The notes: generated by a model not told the origin, from the letters alone. A stretch of DNA of 64,000 nt from Chrysopilus asiliformis (GCA_964034945.1 OZ035962.1:84465942-84529941), one strand, 5' to 3'; positions 34,004 through 46,275 are shown, counted from the first letter of the stretch. Numbers and translations: made by a program.

Positions 34004-34429
34004 TCATACTAATACAGTAGAATCCCGATAATTCGTATTTCAAGGGACCAGCAAATTCATACGAATTAGCGGGATATACGAATTATCGGGGTACGAATTT
34101 TCGGGATTCTACTGTATATAAAAATGAGTTGGTGTATGTCTGTCTGTCTGTCTGTTCCTCTTTCACGCAGAAGCGGCTGAACCGATTGACTTGAAATTTG
34201 GCATAGATGTTCGTCGGGGGTCCAGCCCCAATATAGACCCATTAAAAAGTAGCCCGAGAGGTGGGGGGAGTAAGGGGAGGGGGTAAAGTAATCTCGAAAC
34301 TTAGCTCTTCCTCTATGTTAACTTTTCGCTAGGAAACTACCGAGCCGATTGGCCTGAAGTTTAGCTCCAACATAGACCATAAAAAAAATTGAAAAAACTT
34401 AACCCGGCAACGACGGGTATGCAAGCTAC
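34004..34429 (+). mobile_element. Non-autonomous Helitron copy 2, carrying a MITE
   Basis: Starts TCATACTAATA and ends GGCAACGACGGG then GCAAGCTAC. The uninterrupted family A sequence shows insertion exactly between A (34003) and T (34430). The 3' end reads CTAC where the other two copies read CTAG. It contains a 100-bp nested MITE. Confidence 0.88.
34015..34114. mobile_element. pogo-type MITE with TA duplication
   Basis: CAGTAGAATCCCGATAATTC at the left and the complement of CAGTAGAATCCCGAAAATTC at the right, flanked by TA (34013-34014 and 34115-34116). Removing it restores 'actaatatataaaaatg' as in Helitron copy 1. CAGTA-type ends with TA duplication are typical of pogo/Tigger elements. 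Confidence 0.9.
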
Positions 34430-34792
34430 TCCTAAATAACTTTTGTTCTTGCACTTCTTTGATAAGATCAACCGTTTTTGAGATATTCACAAAAAACGTT
34501 TTCGTTCGTATGGGGGGTACCCCTCCTAATGGTCCATTTTTGCCCATTAACGAACTAAGCCTTCCATTTTACGAAAAATGTAAAATTTCAAGTCTCTAGC
34601 TCAATCCGTGCGCTCGCAATCCGCGCTACAGACGGACGGGCAGACAGACAGACGGACATGCAAAATTCAATTTTTTTTATCATTCTAAACCCACTGATGT
34701 AATTCTCTTTTGTGTGTGATGACGGGATCTTGGCGTTACAAACGTTAAGGCAAATCTAATATACCCTTTGGTTTCACCATACGGGTATAGAA

Positions 34793-37263
34793 ATCCATTT
34801 GTATAGGAGAGGGGGAAAGGAGTGGTCCAAAATCCTATTCTAAATACCTTGTTTTCTCAGAAATGATTTTGACTCATTGCTATAGTTTAATCGCAGAATT
34901 GCATGCATAATAAGCCTCAAGTACCTACTATTCATAAATGGTCAAACCCTTTAGTATTATTCATAAATTAATTGAATAAAAATTCTAAAAAAAAACAATA
35001 AGAAAGGCTTTATCTTATTTACCAAAAATGACGAATCTTTTTTTTATTATTATTATCAATTCAATAATTTCGAATTTCTGCATATGTACACCTGGGCACA
35101 AAGCGTTCATTAGAGTGAAACATTCTTACAGAAAATTGAATCACCGTTCGATAAACATTCCGTCATTATTTCCACACTATATAAAAATCAAATAAAATCA
35201 ACTCTAGAAGTAGAAATAAAAATAGTTAAAATGTGGCTTTACTAGTAATGATTATATCGCCACCAAAGTTGTGTTCAAGTTGCGTTTTTTTGTTTGTAGA
35301 TTTCTGAATTAAATTTTCATAACTCCAGTTATGAGCGCATGTGTTAATAATTCGAATAAACATAAAGCATATTTTTAGTCAACAAGATTGAAGAGTAAAG
35401 GGCCGCGCAAAACAAAGAGAAACTCGTCTTATTCTCATATCAAGTTTCCAAGACGGTTAGGAAAAAAGGGCCCACACGACAGCAACAACCTATTGGGACT
35501 CGTTGTTCTACTGAATCCGAAAATGTTAGTTAGATATTTGAACTCACCTGAAATAAAATGCAATGGAGATGAAATCTAACCGTAATGCGCAAACGTCAAT
35601 TACTTAAGAAAGCGCCGTCAAGTGTGTCATTCGATAGGTAAAACAGGTAAAATATAAAAGATTCGGTAAAATCATTCAAATGACACCTGAATGGAAAAAA
35701 AATCTTAAAGACTTTTGTCAAATCAAATATAGGACCATAATATGTATATATCTGAAATGGTCCACGAGGCGAGACAACCGAAGATGCTTGGATTTAAAAT
35801 GTGAAATTATGATTTTTTTTTTCATCTTCAATGTACGTGTACGAATCTTGTGATACTTATTCGTAGCTGTAGGTACTTGGGGCGTGACATGACAATAACG
35901 GAATTCGAATGGCAGCCGATCAAGTAAATACAAGTACCTGGACCACATGTCGTCTTTGATTTCTATGTTGACATTGCCCTAAACGTTTCATATCTTTTCC
36001 ACACATTTCTTGATAGGCATCTCAACATAACCACCGCCTCTAAAAAGTTGATATTTTTCACATAAACCTGGAGCTCTTCTGCTTGAATTATGAACTGTGC
36101 ACCGATTATCTGGAAAAAAATATATGAAGAAGCCTCATTGTTGCATAGATCTGTGACTGATTTTAAAAATACGGTTTTTGGGAACGGTAACTCGTTTCTA
36201 ACGATCAATAAGTGCATTAGGCCATCAGGCACATCACAAAAAGATAACATTTGGTAGCGCCACAGATAAACCTTGCTGATGTGATACGGACTTAAGCTTT
36301 GATTTTTACCCGTGCGGAGGAAATGCGCAGGTGAATCTTACTATACAAACAATTAAATGATAAAGAAGTGCAACACAACATCGAATGACCGCACTTTCTA
36401 ATAACCACCTACATTAACCCTTGATCGACGATGCTCAAGAAATTAAATTGGGACAAAAGGCGTCTATATGATGAAAATACCACAAGTGTTTAGAAAATAA
36501 CTCAACAGCTTCTCTTCAAATTGTGCTGTGGGTAAGGAGAAGCCTCCCAATTAAAAAAAAATAAAATTAGAAAAACGACTATTGAAGAAGTCGTTTTTAA
36601 GAAGGAAGAATTAGGTGGTAAAAGTGCCGCCTTTAATGTCCCTTTCAAGTTTCAAAATTGTGGATCATTCCACGAAACCACACAAAGCCCAGTGAGACGA
36701 TGATCTTCTGTAATTTCTCAAATTCAAATAGACTTTCTCGACTTTGATTTGTACCGTTCTGTGGACACCCTTTGGGTTCCTTTTGACATTGAAATCGATG
36801 CTTCCCCGGGGGCAAATATTCGGGACAAATGAATTAAAGTCCCATCCATTAGTTTCGTTCTGAAGGTCCAGAGTTGTCCAGACTTGTGTTGATCTTGGCT
36901 CACGGTATGTCGGATCCAATAAAAATTATTTATTCTCCAGTTGAGTTTGACAAATATTTGTTGATTGAAATTTGATTGAGAATTAGCCATTGTCCGTTTT
37001 TTTCTTTACAGGAAATGAAAAAAGAGGTTCTTTTTTTCAGTTTCGTGTTGATTTTACACCATAAACTGACGAAGCATTGGGATTTAAAAAAAAATACATG
37101 ACGGACTTTAAATTCTAGTAGGGTACGTTGAATAATTTCGATTTTGTCAAGGAAAACACATAATTTGAGTAAATTTTTTTTTAAATTTCCTATCAACAGC
37201 TTACTCTACCAAAATAAGTGTACTAAAACACATCAATTATTAGTTATAAAGCGATTCGTAATA
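34793..37263. other. No confident gene; several minus-strand open frames
   Basis: Minus-strand frames at 35718-35948, 35963-36250 and 36665-36990 are open for 76 to 95 codons with mixed composition. An acceptor-like 'tatattttttttccag' on the minus strand near 36110 is followed by a frame reading NRCTVHNSSRRAPGLCEKYQ and ending GGYVEMPIKKCVEKI. This suggests a real or decayed gene, but no family could be named and the exon joins are unresolved. Confidence 0.3.
36665..36919 (-). CDS. Weak candidate exon
   Basis: An 84-codon frame with Trp-rich, mixed composition (STQVWTTLDLQNETNGWDF, CPRGSIDFNVKRNPKGVHRT) overlapped by another 88-codon frame in a different phase (KLNWRINNFYWIRHTV). Two competing open frames over the same bases could mean a frameshifted pseudogene. 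Not recognised. Confidence 0.2.
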   Translation of the reverse strand: MDPTYREPRSTQVWTTLDLQNETNGWDFNSFVPNICPRGSIDFNVKRNPKGVHRTVQIKVEKVYLNLRNYRRSSSHWALCGFVE

Positions 37264-37578
37264 TCATGAGTTGCTGTCTGTCTGTCTGTCTGTTCCTGTT
37301 TCACGCAAAAACGGCTGAACCGATTGGCCTGAAATTTGGCATACTTGTTCGTCGGGGGTCCAGCTCCAACATAGACCCATTAAAAAGTAGCCCGAGAGGT
37401 GGGGGAGTAAGGGGAGGGGGTAAAGTGATCTCGAAACTTAGCTCTTCTTCTATGTTACCCTTTCGCGGGGAAACTACCGAGCCGATTGGCCTAAAGTTTA
37501 GCTCCAACATACCCCATCAAAAAAAAAAAAAAAAATTTTGAAAAAACTTAACCCGGCAACGACGGGTATGCAAGCTAG
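37264..37578 (+). mobile_element. Non-autonomous Helitron copy 3
   Basis: Starts TCATGAGTTGCTGTCTG and ends CCCGGCAACGACGGG then GCAAGCTAG, with host A before and T after. Relative to copy 1 it lacks the 'actaatatataaaa' part of the 5' end. The interior sequence is nearly the same as copies 1 and 2. Confidence 0.85.
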
Positions 37579-38333
37579 TTTAAAATATAACAGTATTTCT
37601 CTGTACAGGTTACGGTTGCAAATTCGTCATATGACGTTTGCCTTGTGGCCGGAAGCAAGAAAACCTATACCAAATTGGCCGGTGACAAAAAAGCCGTTGC
37701 AAATCGGTCACTTTGTGACCGGTCGCAAAAAGACCTTTGCATATCGGTTATTTTATGATCAGCCAAGAAGTTGTTGTTGTTTTTCATTATTTTGATCGTG
37801 CTCGTTAATAATTCGCTCATAAACATTACTATCGAAGCATAAATAGTCAACTTTGGATCAAGGAATTCATACTTACAGCGTTTTCTCATATACACTTGTG
37901 ATACACGTTTCGTCAATGTAAACACTTGATCTGCTCTCCTCGCTCCTCCCCCTGGTCAAACTTCATTCAAAAGAATTTTTGCGGAAACAGTTGCACAACA
38001 GTTATTTTGTAACGATGGTCACAACAAAGTTACTATGTAACGATAGTCATAAAATATTTGGGCAAGAACGCATTACGTTAACGTTACGGTCACGTTACTG
38101 TGACGTTATTGTGACCAATTTGTCACCCCATGTATTTTGCAACCCATGTTGTGTGACCGTCGCGTAACCGGTATGTAAGAATTTTTTATTACTTCGATAT
38201 GAGAGCATTCGTCGGAAATGCTATAATTTATGAACCGGGGGGCTATAATTATAGGCGATTTCCAAATAGTAGCAATTAATAGTAAAGACTGGATTTTGCG
38301 ACCAATAATCATAGCAAAAAAAAGCTATTCATT
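37579..38333. other. Possible TIR element with 'ggtcac' motifs
   Basis: Between 'gtacaggttacggttgcaa' (37606) and 'gaccgtcgcgtaaccggta' (38155) there are many copies of GGTCAC, GTGACC and 'gttacg' on both strands ('atcggtcactttgtgaccgg'). The ends match only over about 7 bp, so element limits are uncertain. Confidence 0.35.
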
Positions 38334-39429
38334 CACTCAGAAAAATGGAGGCTAACTCGACGACCTACATACGGCGTAATTGGCCTCGGGCAGGCGCGCG
38401 TTCGCCTGCATGTGGGCAAGTAAAACTGAGTTGACCTATGGTCGGAGAAATTCTGAAATTAAGCCAGCAGCAGGTGAAGTAGGGCATTGGGAGCTGCACG
38501 AGTTGACCTTAGATAGGTTAACTCTGACCGCTGCACACTGGGGCAAGAGGCTTGTAAAGCTGGCAAAAAATAAAACAACACGTAAAACAAAGTTTTATTA
38601 AACAATTATTTACTAAGACCTATTTAGTGGACTATAGAAACCTTATTCATACGCTTTTAGTTTTAAAAAAAATTTCTCATATTTTGTAAATAGACAGTTT
38701 TTAATGTGCTAAAAATCACTTCACAAACTCTCTTCACTTGTTCTTTTCTGGTCACAAACAATGTATTTGCACTTGCTCCTAAAATATAAAGATAGAATTC
38801 GAAGCGTGTGGGTAAACTGAGACAAAGATTTCGCATAACTTCATTACGGAAAAATATTCATAAATAACAAAGTAGCAAAAAGTAGCAAAATGAGTAAATT
38901 GTTATTTATTCTTCTAACTTGTATATATTTAAAAAAAAAATCGACACTCGATATACTTTGGAACACAACTAAAAAATCGATTGTTTGGAGAATCTATTAT
39001 AATTGTGACAAAAATCCGACCGCCACTTTACTTATGCATATATTTTTACAAATTAATCATGCCAAATAAAATAAAAATGATCAAATTGAAGTTATATACC
39101 TGAAGTTGTTGGTTCCATAGTCTAAAAAACTTATTTTTAAGCAATTAAATCACAAAACTAAAAGTTGAACAATAATAGAAATATCCAAAACGGTACACTC
39201 TACTGACGAACGGAACAAGCTGCCGAACTTTTTATTAACGTTTAAGTGTACGTTGAGAAGTACTTTATCAAATGGCTATAGCCTAGTATTTATAAATTGT
39301 ATTTATTGTTTTGTATTTTTTGCCAGCTTTACAAGCCTCTTGCCCCAGTGTGCGCTGGCTAGCTTACAGACACCTCTGTAAGGTCAGAGTTAACCTGACA
39401 AAAAGTTGACCTGGACATTTTTCTGAGTG
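38334..39429. mobile_element. TIR element with CACTCAGAAAAATG ends
   Basis: CACTCAGAAAAATGG at the left and CATTTTTCTGAGTG at the right are inverted. A second inverted block lies inside: 'ctggggcaagaggcttgtaa' and 'agctggcaaaaaat' at 38538-38570 versus 'tttttgccagctttacaagc' and 'cctcttgccccagtgtg' at 39317-39352. The central part is AT-rich and has no transposase frame. The target duplication is not evident. Confidence 0.75.
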
Positions 39430-39464
39430 TTGTCGGAAAAATTTGGTCGATGGCTTGCCTCGAT

Positions 39465-39975
39465 AACGCGTTGAGTTAGCGACTTGAAATTTTTTTAAAA
39501 TGAGTTTTACGAAAATCGTAGTTTTCTATCAAGTTTTGGAAAAGTAACGTTCGCTATAACGGGTATCTCCCATACAATTGTTTTGAAAAAATACAATTTG
39601 ATGAAAATTTTTCGAAAACCATGGGCTTTTATGAAAAATCGTACATAACCAAATTTAAGGGAAATAGATTTTCACACATTTTTTCCCTTAACGGTTCTTG
39701 CGTATGTCTAACAGTTTTCAACATATTTTTAAAATTTTCAGGAAACTATGCGCTTTTGAGAAAAAGTGCATATAACCAAATTCAAATAAAATAAAATTTC
39801 CTGCTTGTTTCCTTTTTAACGGTTCCCGAAATATTTGAAAAAAAAACATTATTTTTCACATTTTTTTTCAGAAACTAAATATTTCAGAAGAAAGTTTTGT
39901 GTTGAGCACAACTGATATTTTTCATAAATTTTTTACCTTTTCTTTATTTAGTTTTCGGATTTAGTAAAAAAAAAA
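39465..39975 (+). mobile_element. Family C copy, 5' truncated
   Basis: 'gataacgcgttgagttagcg', 'agttttacgaaaatcgtagt', 'gctataacgggtatctccca' and 'actaaatatttcagaagaaa' match the other family C copies. The 5' hairpin is missing. Confidence 0.65.
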
Positions 39976-41837
39976 GCTGTATATAAATTGATTTATAGAT
40001 TTTTTTTTTCAATAAAAAAAACCGATTTTATTCATCGGGAAAACCTTACCAAATATGTAATCGTGAACAAAATGATAAAGTGTGCAACACTTATCTACCT
40101 ACAAAAGCCATAACTTTTCCATTTCGTAGTTGGTGGACAAATTTTATTTTTCAAATATCGTTAGTAAATTTACACGGTCATATTTTGGCCATTACATGAT
40201 AGAAATGTAAATCGATCGAGTCCACATTCCACAAAGAATTATGTGGGAGCTGTCGTGCGCCCTTTTATGCGCTGCTATGTCTTGTTATATAGAACTCACC
40301 TATGCCAAGTTTTAGTTAAGAAACAAACTTGAATTCGGATCAAGTTAGAGATTCGATAAAGATTTATTCATGACAAAATTGATAATCTAATAATTTACGC
40401 TAATGTTATTCCAGCCATAGTTCACAATGCATCTGGGATGCAATAGCGGTTGGTTTTTGGGTAAATATAGGCCATTGGAGCTTCTTCCCAATGAACACTG
40501 GACGCCTACTAGGTTCGGAATGAGGAAAAACTGTAGTCGCCCATTTAGAACTTTATCAGATCCCTTTAGATTGTGGCAACATTTACCTGTGATTAATAAA
40601 AAAAAAAATCTTTGTAAATTTTCACTTTGTCTCCGAAGCTTGGTGTGGTGCCGCATCCCACTGCTGGATGGCACTCGTACCCATAACGGAGTCTTCACTA
40701 TCATTTTGCATTTTTCGTGTAATGCGCTTACAAGGTGCATGTCAAACTCATCCCAGCATGTGTGGTCTGCATCTGTCGTTTTATAAACATTTCGAAAAAC
40801 AAAAAGCAGAAACATTTGACTTCACCTAGGAATACCTGTCGTTCTACTGGCGATTCAGATAATCGCTGGCATCCAAAGAACTCCACAGACTTGCAGAATC
40901 GTAAATTGAATAATTTGGAATTTGCAACGATATCTTATGGGGACAAATGACTACGCGAGTTAAACTCTCTATTTTAGGAATTTTTACATTAACCAAACGT
41001 CATATGACCATTTCAATTATGAGTCATGATCGTATTTTGATACTTTACTTACTTACGATGTCTATCCAGACACTAAGTGGCAATACAAGACATCAAATTT
41101 CCAAATGCAAGCGCACCTGGACTTGATATCTCCATGGCTAACATAAAATCGATTCAAATTTCGCTCGATGATAATCTAAAAATGCAAATTAGTTACCTTC
41201 TTGGCTATAGAGCTCGACTTGACGTAAATACGATCTATTTTCATGATATTATGCCGAAAAAGTCACGACACCTACATTCGAGGGGGTGGCCTATGGGGAA
41301 TTTAACCATGTTTTCTCAAGATAAGTACTATAATAAAGTTACCTCCTTATACGAATTATAATTGAATTATTATGATAATTCCACCAATTATGTATGTAAT
41401 TGCAATGAGTTTGTCATTCGAAACGCGAAAATAATATTCCAATCAAATTCGATGATATTAATTGCATTCGATATTTATATGGGGTTTAATTTCTTATTGA
41501 TGTGATTTGCAGAAGGAAACAACAGATGCATACACATGAGCGTGTCGAGTGAATCTGTGTGGGTTTGGTGTCTAATCAACGATCTTGATGACAAATTAAA
41601 TTGAATCATTTAATATCTTTAGCGTCATTCCTTAATCGCCTTATGTAGGATGGTTAATTGTGTGTGATTTTTAAAGATTGACGTAAATATGTTGCGTTTG
41701 AAACAATAACCAAAATAGATTAGAAGGGAAACATTGTAGATAATAATCTGGGTATACGAATTAATTTTCAATGTCTCGTAAATCCAAGCATTTAGAGTTT
41801 TGAAGAAAATGTCTTGCGCTTTTCTTTATTGTTTTTA
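39976..41837. other. No confident gene
   Basis: A 142-codon minus-strand frame at 40387-40815 (with HTCWDEFDMHLVSALHEK and VRVPSSSGMRHHTKLRRQ) and a 94-codon plus-strand frame at 41077-41361 (starting at GTG) were examined. Both have fairly normal composition but no recognised family, and the first overlaps a plus-strand frame of 119 codons. Confidence 0.3.
40387..40815 (-). CDS. Weak candidate ORF
   Basis: 142 codons from ATG. The first 60 residues have protein-like composition (DADHTCWDEFDMHLV, ALHEKCKMIVKTPLW). After a TTT run coding poly-Phe the sequence looks less like protein. A second frame in the same region also reads sensibly for 40 codons (KRITRKMQNDSEDSVMGTSA). It may be a decayed gene or host sequence caught by a transposon. 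No name can be given. Confidence 0.2.
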   Translation of the reverse strand: MFLLFVFRNVYKTTDADHTCWDEFDMHLVSALHEKCKMIVKTPLWVRVPSSSGMRHHTKLRRQSENLQRFFFLLITGKCCHNLKGSDKVLNGRLQFFLIPNLVGVQCSLGRSSNGLYLPKNQPLLHPRCIVNYGWNNISVNY

Positions 41838-42370
41838 TACCCGTATGGTGAAACCAAAGGGTATATTAGATTTGCCTTACCGTTTGTAACGCCAAGATCC
41901 CGTCATCACACAAAAAAATGAATTACTCCAGTGTATTTAGAATGATAAAAAAAGTTGAATTTAGCATGTCTATCCGTCTGTCTGTCCGTCCCTCTGTCCG
42001 TCCGTCTGTCCGTCCGTCTGTCCGTCCGTCTGTCTGTGACGCGGATTGCGGGCGCACGGATTGAGCTAGACTCTTGAAATTTTGAGCAGATCCGTTTTTC
42101 GTAAAATGCGAGGCCAAGTTCGTTCATGAGCAAAAATGGACCATTAGGGGGGGTTCCCCCCATACGAACGAAAACTTTTTTTCTGAATATCTCAAAAACG
42201 TTGCATCTTATTAAAAAAGTCCAAGAACAAAAGTTATTTAGGATATGATTATACATAAAACTACCATACATCAAAATCCGATTGGAATGAATTTTAAAAA
42301 ATCTTATTGGAAAATTTGACTTCAAAGTGGAATTTTGATACAACTGTTCGCTGTTCACTTAAATCACCAT

Positions 42371-43117
42371 CAGGCCCGGATATAAGGCGATTGGAGTGAT
42401 TGGGCCCAATCGGGCCCCGCACTTGAAGGGGCCCCGCTTCACCACCAAAATTAAAAAGTTTTTTTTTTTCGAAATTTAAAGCAAATTGCTTTTGACGATA
42501 GAGGATAAATTATAAATTTCTCTAACAGATTCTAGGTTCACAGAAAATGATGCACCAATAGCGAAGGGAGCTGGTATAGATGGAAAAATGTTGGTTGAAG
42601 AAATGGAAGCTTTAAAATTTATCCTTCCATCAGAATTTTTTGAAAATCCATTTAAAATGTTCAATTTTTTATCGGAAAATGACAGAGCAACGGCATTTCC
42701 AAACTTGTTTATTGCTGTTCGAATATATTTAACAATTCCAGTGAGCGTTGCTTCTGGAGAGAGATCATGACTCAGGATAGATTAAATAGTTTAGCAGTTA
42801 TGTGGATTGAAAGTGAAGAAGCAAGGAAATTGAATTTTCAAACTATTTTAAAAGAATTTACAGAGCAAAAACTTAGAAATACGTAAATTCTTATATTCAT
42901 ATTCAATGATGTAAATTTATATTCAATAAAATGTAATTGTTTTTGTATTTTGTGCATTTTTATTTTTTAATGTATGTAGAAGTTTACTTATATTATGATC
43001 CATGACATTTGATTTATATATATATAGTATATTTTGCATTTTATTTAAATATTGAATGTATAGAGGGCCCCGCAAAAAAAATCTAATCGGGCCCCGCACT
43101 TATTGGAGCCGGGCCTG
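42371..43117 (+). mobile_element. hAT element with perfect 8-bp duplication
   Basis: The ends CAGGCCCGG and CCGGGCCTG are inverted, and ATCACCAT flanks both (42363-42370 and 43118-43125). Subterminal 'atcgggccccgcac' occurs near both ends in the same orientation. The 747-bp copy keeps only the 3' part of the transposase gene. Confidence 0.95.
42531..42886 (+). pseudogene. hAT transposase C-terminal remnant
   Basis: Frame one reads through EENLSENDRATAF-type sequence to FPNLFIAVRIYLTIPVSVAS and GERS, the conserved start of the hAT dimerisation region, and then stops. A second frame resumes with MTQDRLNSLAVMWIESEEA and ends KEFTEQKLRNT before TAA at 42884-42886. In related proteins roughly 15 residues lie between these blocks, so a small frame-disrupting deletion has occurred here. 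Upstream catalytic parts are gone. The protein is of the zinc-finger MYM-type/hAT group by these motifs. Confidence 0.85.
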
Positions 43118-46019
43118 ATCACCATACGGGTTTTCAATAATTGCCAGATTGGCAATTATAGCTTTTGTTATGTTTATATTTCGATTTGTCTAATATTAAT
43201 ATAAAAGATAAGGATTCTAATATTAATATAAAAGATAAGCATATTTTTAGAATTTTTAAAATTCATTTTTTTCTCAAAAAATGTTAAGAAATCTCTGGAT
43301 TTTTTTCGCAATTCTCAAACAAAACATTTTAACCCCGCAACCATCACATTCTAAGAGTGGGTCTACATTCTAATATTTAAAAAAAAATCAATATTTCAAC
43401 AAAAAAATTCAAATAGCGTATTTATCAAAATGTTCAGTTAATTTCATAACACGATCCCATCATAATTAAAAATCTTTTATCGTCAAAAGTTTGCACTCTC
43501 CGATTAGAAAATTCGGTTATTTCAAGAGGCCCAGTTTAGATGATAGGCAGTATGTGGAAGAAATTCCCTTTTACTGCCTTACAAGTTTTCTCGGCGAAAA
43601 CTTGTCTTCTTTTGAAACCGTTTGTTAAATTTTCTATCAAGGACTAAAACTTGCCGTCCCTAAAACCCATCCCTTACATAACCGGCTTCCTTCCCCCTTA
43701 TTTCGTGGTTTTTGGGCCCCAAACATCGGTTCTTTAAAAAAAATCAAATTTTCAAATCAAATTTTCAAATCAAATTTTCAAATTCAAATTTCAGGGCTTC
43801 AAATTTTCAGTATTCTGAAATTTGCTGTTCACATTTATTTACACTTAAAAGAAGTTAAACAAAATAAATCCTTCAAGAATTTAATCTTTACATATCTATA
43901 TTAAAAGCAAACTATTGCTACTGTTTAAAATAATAATATTCCATCCGGAAGTCCAAGTTCTAAAACCGATTGCTAATCAAACAAAAATCCGCTTCTGAGG
44001 CAAATATTTCGCAGACAGTTCCTTATAGCGACAATAAAATTAATTTCATAACTAATTCCATTAGCAATTAAAACACTATTGGACCTACCGCACTCGACGG
44101 TGGAGCCCCAATAAAGTCTATATAGTCATCCCCCCAATTAATTTTAGTTCACAGAGTTTGCGACATTCTCAAGATTCAAGTCCGCTTGCAGTTCCATCAA
44201 AATGTTAAACGATTGAAAAAAGCTCCAAGGCAATAAAATTCATGTCGATACGATGACTATACCGCCTTTTAACATATACAAATTATTCAATTAATTCAAT
44301 TAAAGACTCGCAATATTGTTTTGTGTTTATTTATCTATTCGATTGATGTGACATTTAATTAAATTTCTTAATTTGTACTCGTCTCAAAGAATGTAAAACT
44401 TCTTTTCTTGAATATTCTTATGGCATAAATAAATTTAATGGCGCCCTTGTGGACATTTATTTATTTTTATATACCGATAGCGGGAAAAATAATTTTCAAA
44501 GTGTTGAAAGATTTGTCGAATTGGGAAAGACGAACAAATTTCCTAATTAATAAATTACCTACTAAAGAATTTCAAAAAACCAGGAAATCGTGTAACAATT
44601 AACCACATTTTTATATACTCGTGGTTTTTTTTGTTGCTATAAAATTAATCTTTTGTTATGTTTATCAAAAGAGGTTGTAAATTTCTAGATATTTTAGATA
44701 AAACAAAACTTAATGGGAAAACAATAAAAAACGAACAGTGTTTGATTAAGCAAAAATTAACGAGTAAAAAATTTTACGATTCATTGATGTATTAAGAAAC
44801 GAAAAAAAAAATTAATTAAATTCAAAAACTGTTTCAACTCAATAATCAAAATTTTTGGTTTGCTTGCAAAAAAAATTACAAATTTTATAAAAAAAACCAA
44901 AAGAAATATTTAATTAATATTTATTTTTTGTTTATAGATGAAATTTAATTCTATTCACATAATAATATTTAAAATTTACATTTTAAATGTTATTCGACAG
45001 TTTAATTATACAAATTCCGATGAAATTCTGTCATTTCTCCTGCTAAGTATCACCTAACTTTTTTCACCCTGCCTGAATATCATCATCGAATATCGTTATT
45101 TATTGCAATTTTATTTGCATTTTCAATAATTTGCAAAAGTCTTATAGGAAATCCAACTAAATTGATGTTTGAATTCGACCTGAATCCGATCTCGGACATC
45201 GAATGAAATTGAGATAAAGACGGGACAAAGATAATTTTATACTTATGCCAATATGTGGTAGCATGTAGCTCTAAAACGTTTGATAGCCAATATCATGACA
45301 TATAACATATTTTCGTTTAGTTTGATTTAGTTTAGTATGGATTCGATGTATATTCGATGTAGTTTAAAGTATATTAAAATTAGCATAACTAGTCTGTAAC
45401 ATTTTCACACCATGTTGACAGGCGTAGCACGAGAAAAAGATTTATCTGTAATGCTAATAGTAGTTTGTAGGATCTTCTTGTTCTGGGTTAATTTTTCCTC
45501 CCCACATTCACATGCATACGTAATCAACATTAATGTGGCTAATAATATCATACTCTCGTGTCATCAAAGAACCAATCAATCTAATCTTATGATTCTATAT
45601 AGAAACATAATTGCGTCGTCATGTCATTTCTATGCTTGCCCCTGAAAGATTCATTTGTACATAAATCGATTTGATGATTTTATAGAAAGAAGAATGGAAA
45701 ATTTTTTGAAACATTTCATCACCAAAGTAATTAGATAAAAAAGACTGACCTGAAATTAGATTTTGTTCACAGTTTGTCATAGTCTGATATAAACTATGGT
45801 TATCTGCTAGATACAGACGAGCATAAAATTACCCACAGACTTTATTGGTAGTTTACTAAGTTGGTAATCAACAAAATATTGTTAAATAATGACAAATGTA
45901 CGAGTGTGATAGTGATGAATGAAACTGCGAATGGTAAAATACTTCTCATACTTTATTTGTGCATTAATTTTTCTTAACTTTTATGCAGCAACATTTTTTA
46001 AGAAGAAGAAAAGAAAAAT

Positions 46020-46275
46020 AGAGAGAAATTTATTTTTCTTTTTCTGCTTCTTTCTCTTTTTCCTTATATTTCCCTTGATCTTTTTCTTCTTTTTTGCCCC
46101 TTCTTCCCTTTTTCTTATATTTCTCTTCTTCTTATTCTTCTTCTTATTCTTCATCACTTCATTTTCTTCTTATCCTTCTTGTTCTTATTATTCTGTTCTT
46201 ACTATTATTGACTTCCCCTTCTTCCATTCTCTTCTTCTTCCTATTCTGTTAATTCTTCTTATTCTTAAAAGTTAT
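46020..46275 (+). repeat. Pyrimidine-rich (TTC)n-type tract
   Basis: Imperfect TTC/TTTTC repeats for about 250 bp on the plus strand; the 120-codon frame here is only Phe/Leu-rich and is not a gene. Confidence 0.8.

Larger units (their letters stand above)
33822..34792 (+). mobile_element. Family A copy with nested Helitron
   Basis: It begins 'aacataacaaaagctataat' and ends 'gtttcaccatacgggtata'. The Helitron at 34004-34429 splits 'tagaatcata' from 'tcctaaataacttttg', which are continuous in the copies at 3830-4416 and 50273-50868. The GACAGACGG tract is short here (34630-34658). Confidence 0.8.
41838..43178 (-). mobile_element. Family A copy interrupted by hAT
   Basis: Begins ACCCGTATGGTGAAACCAAA and ends 'gccagattggcaattatagc'. 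The GTCY tract is at 41970-42038. The hAT element 42371-43117 is inserted into the ATCACCAT of the 'atcaccatacggg' motif. Confidence 0.85.

Noticed and set aside
41077..41361. A 94-codon plus-strand frame
   Set aside because: It starts at GTG, not ATG, has no splice context and no recognised family.
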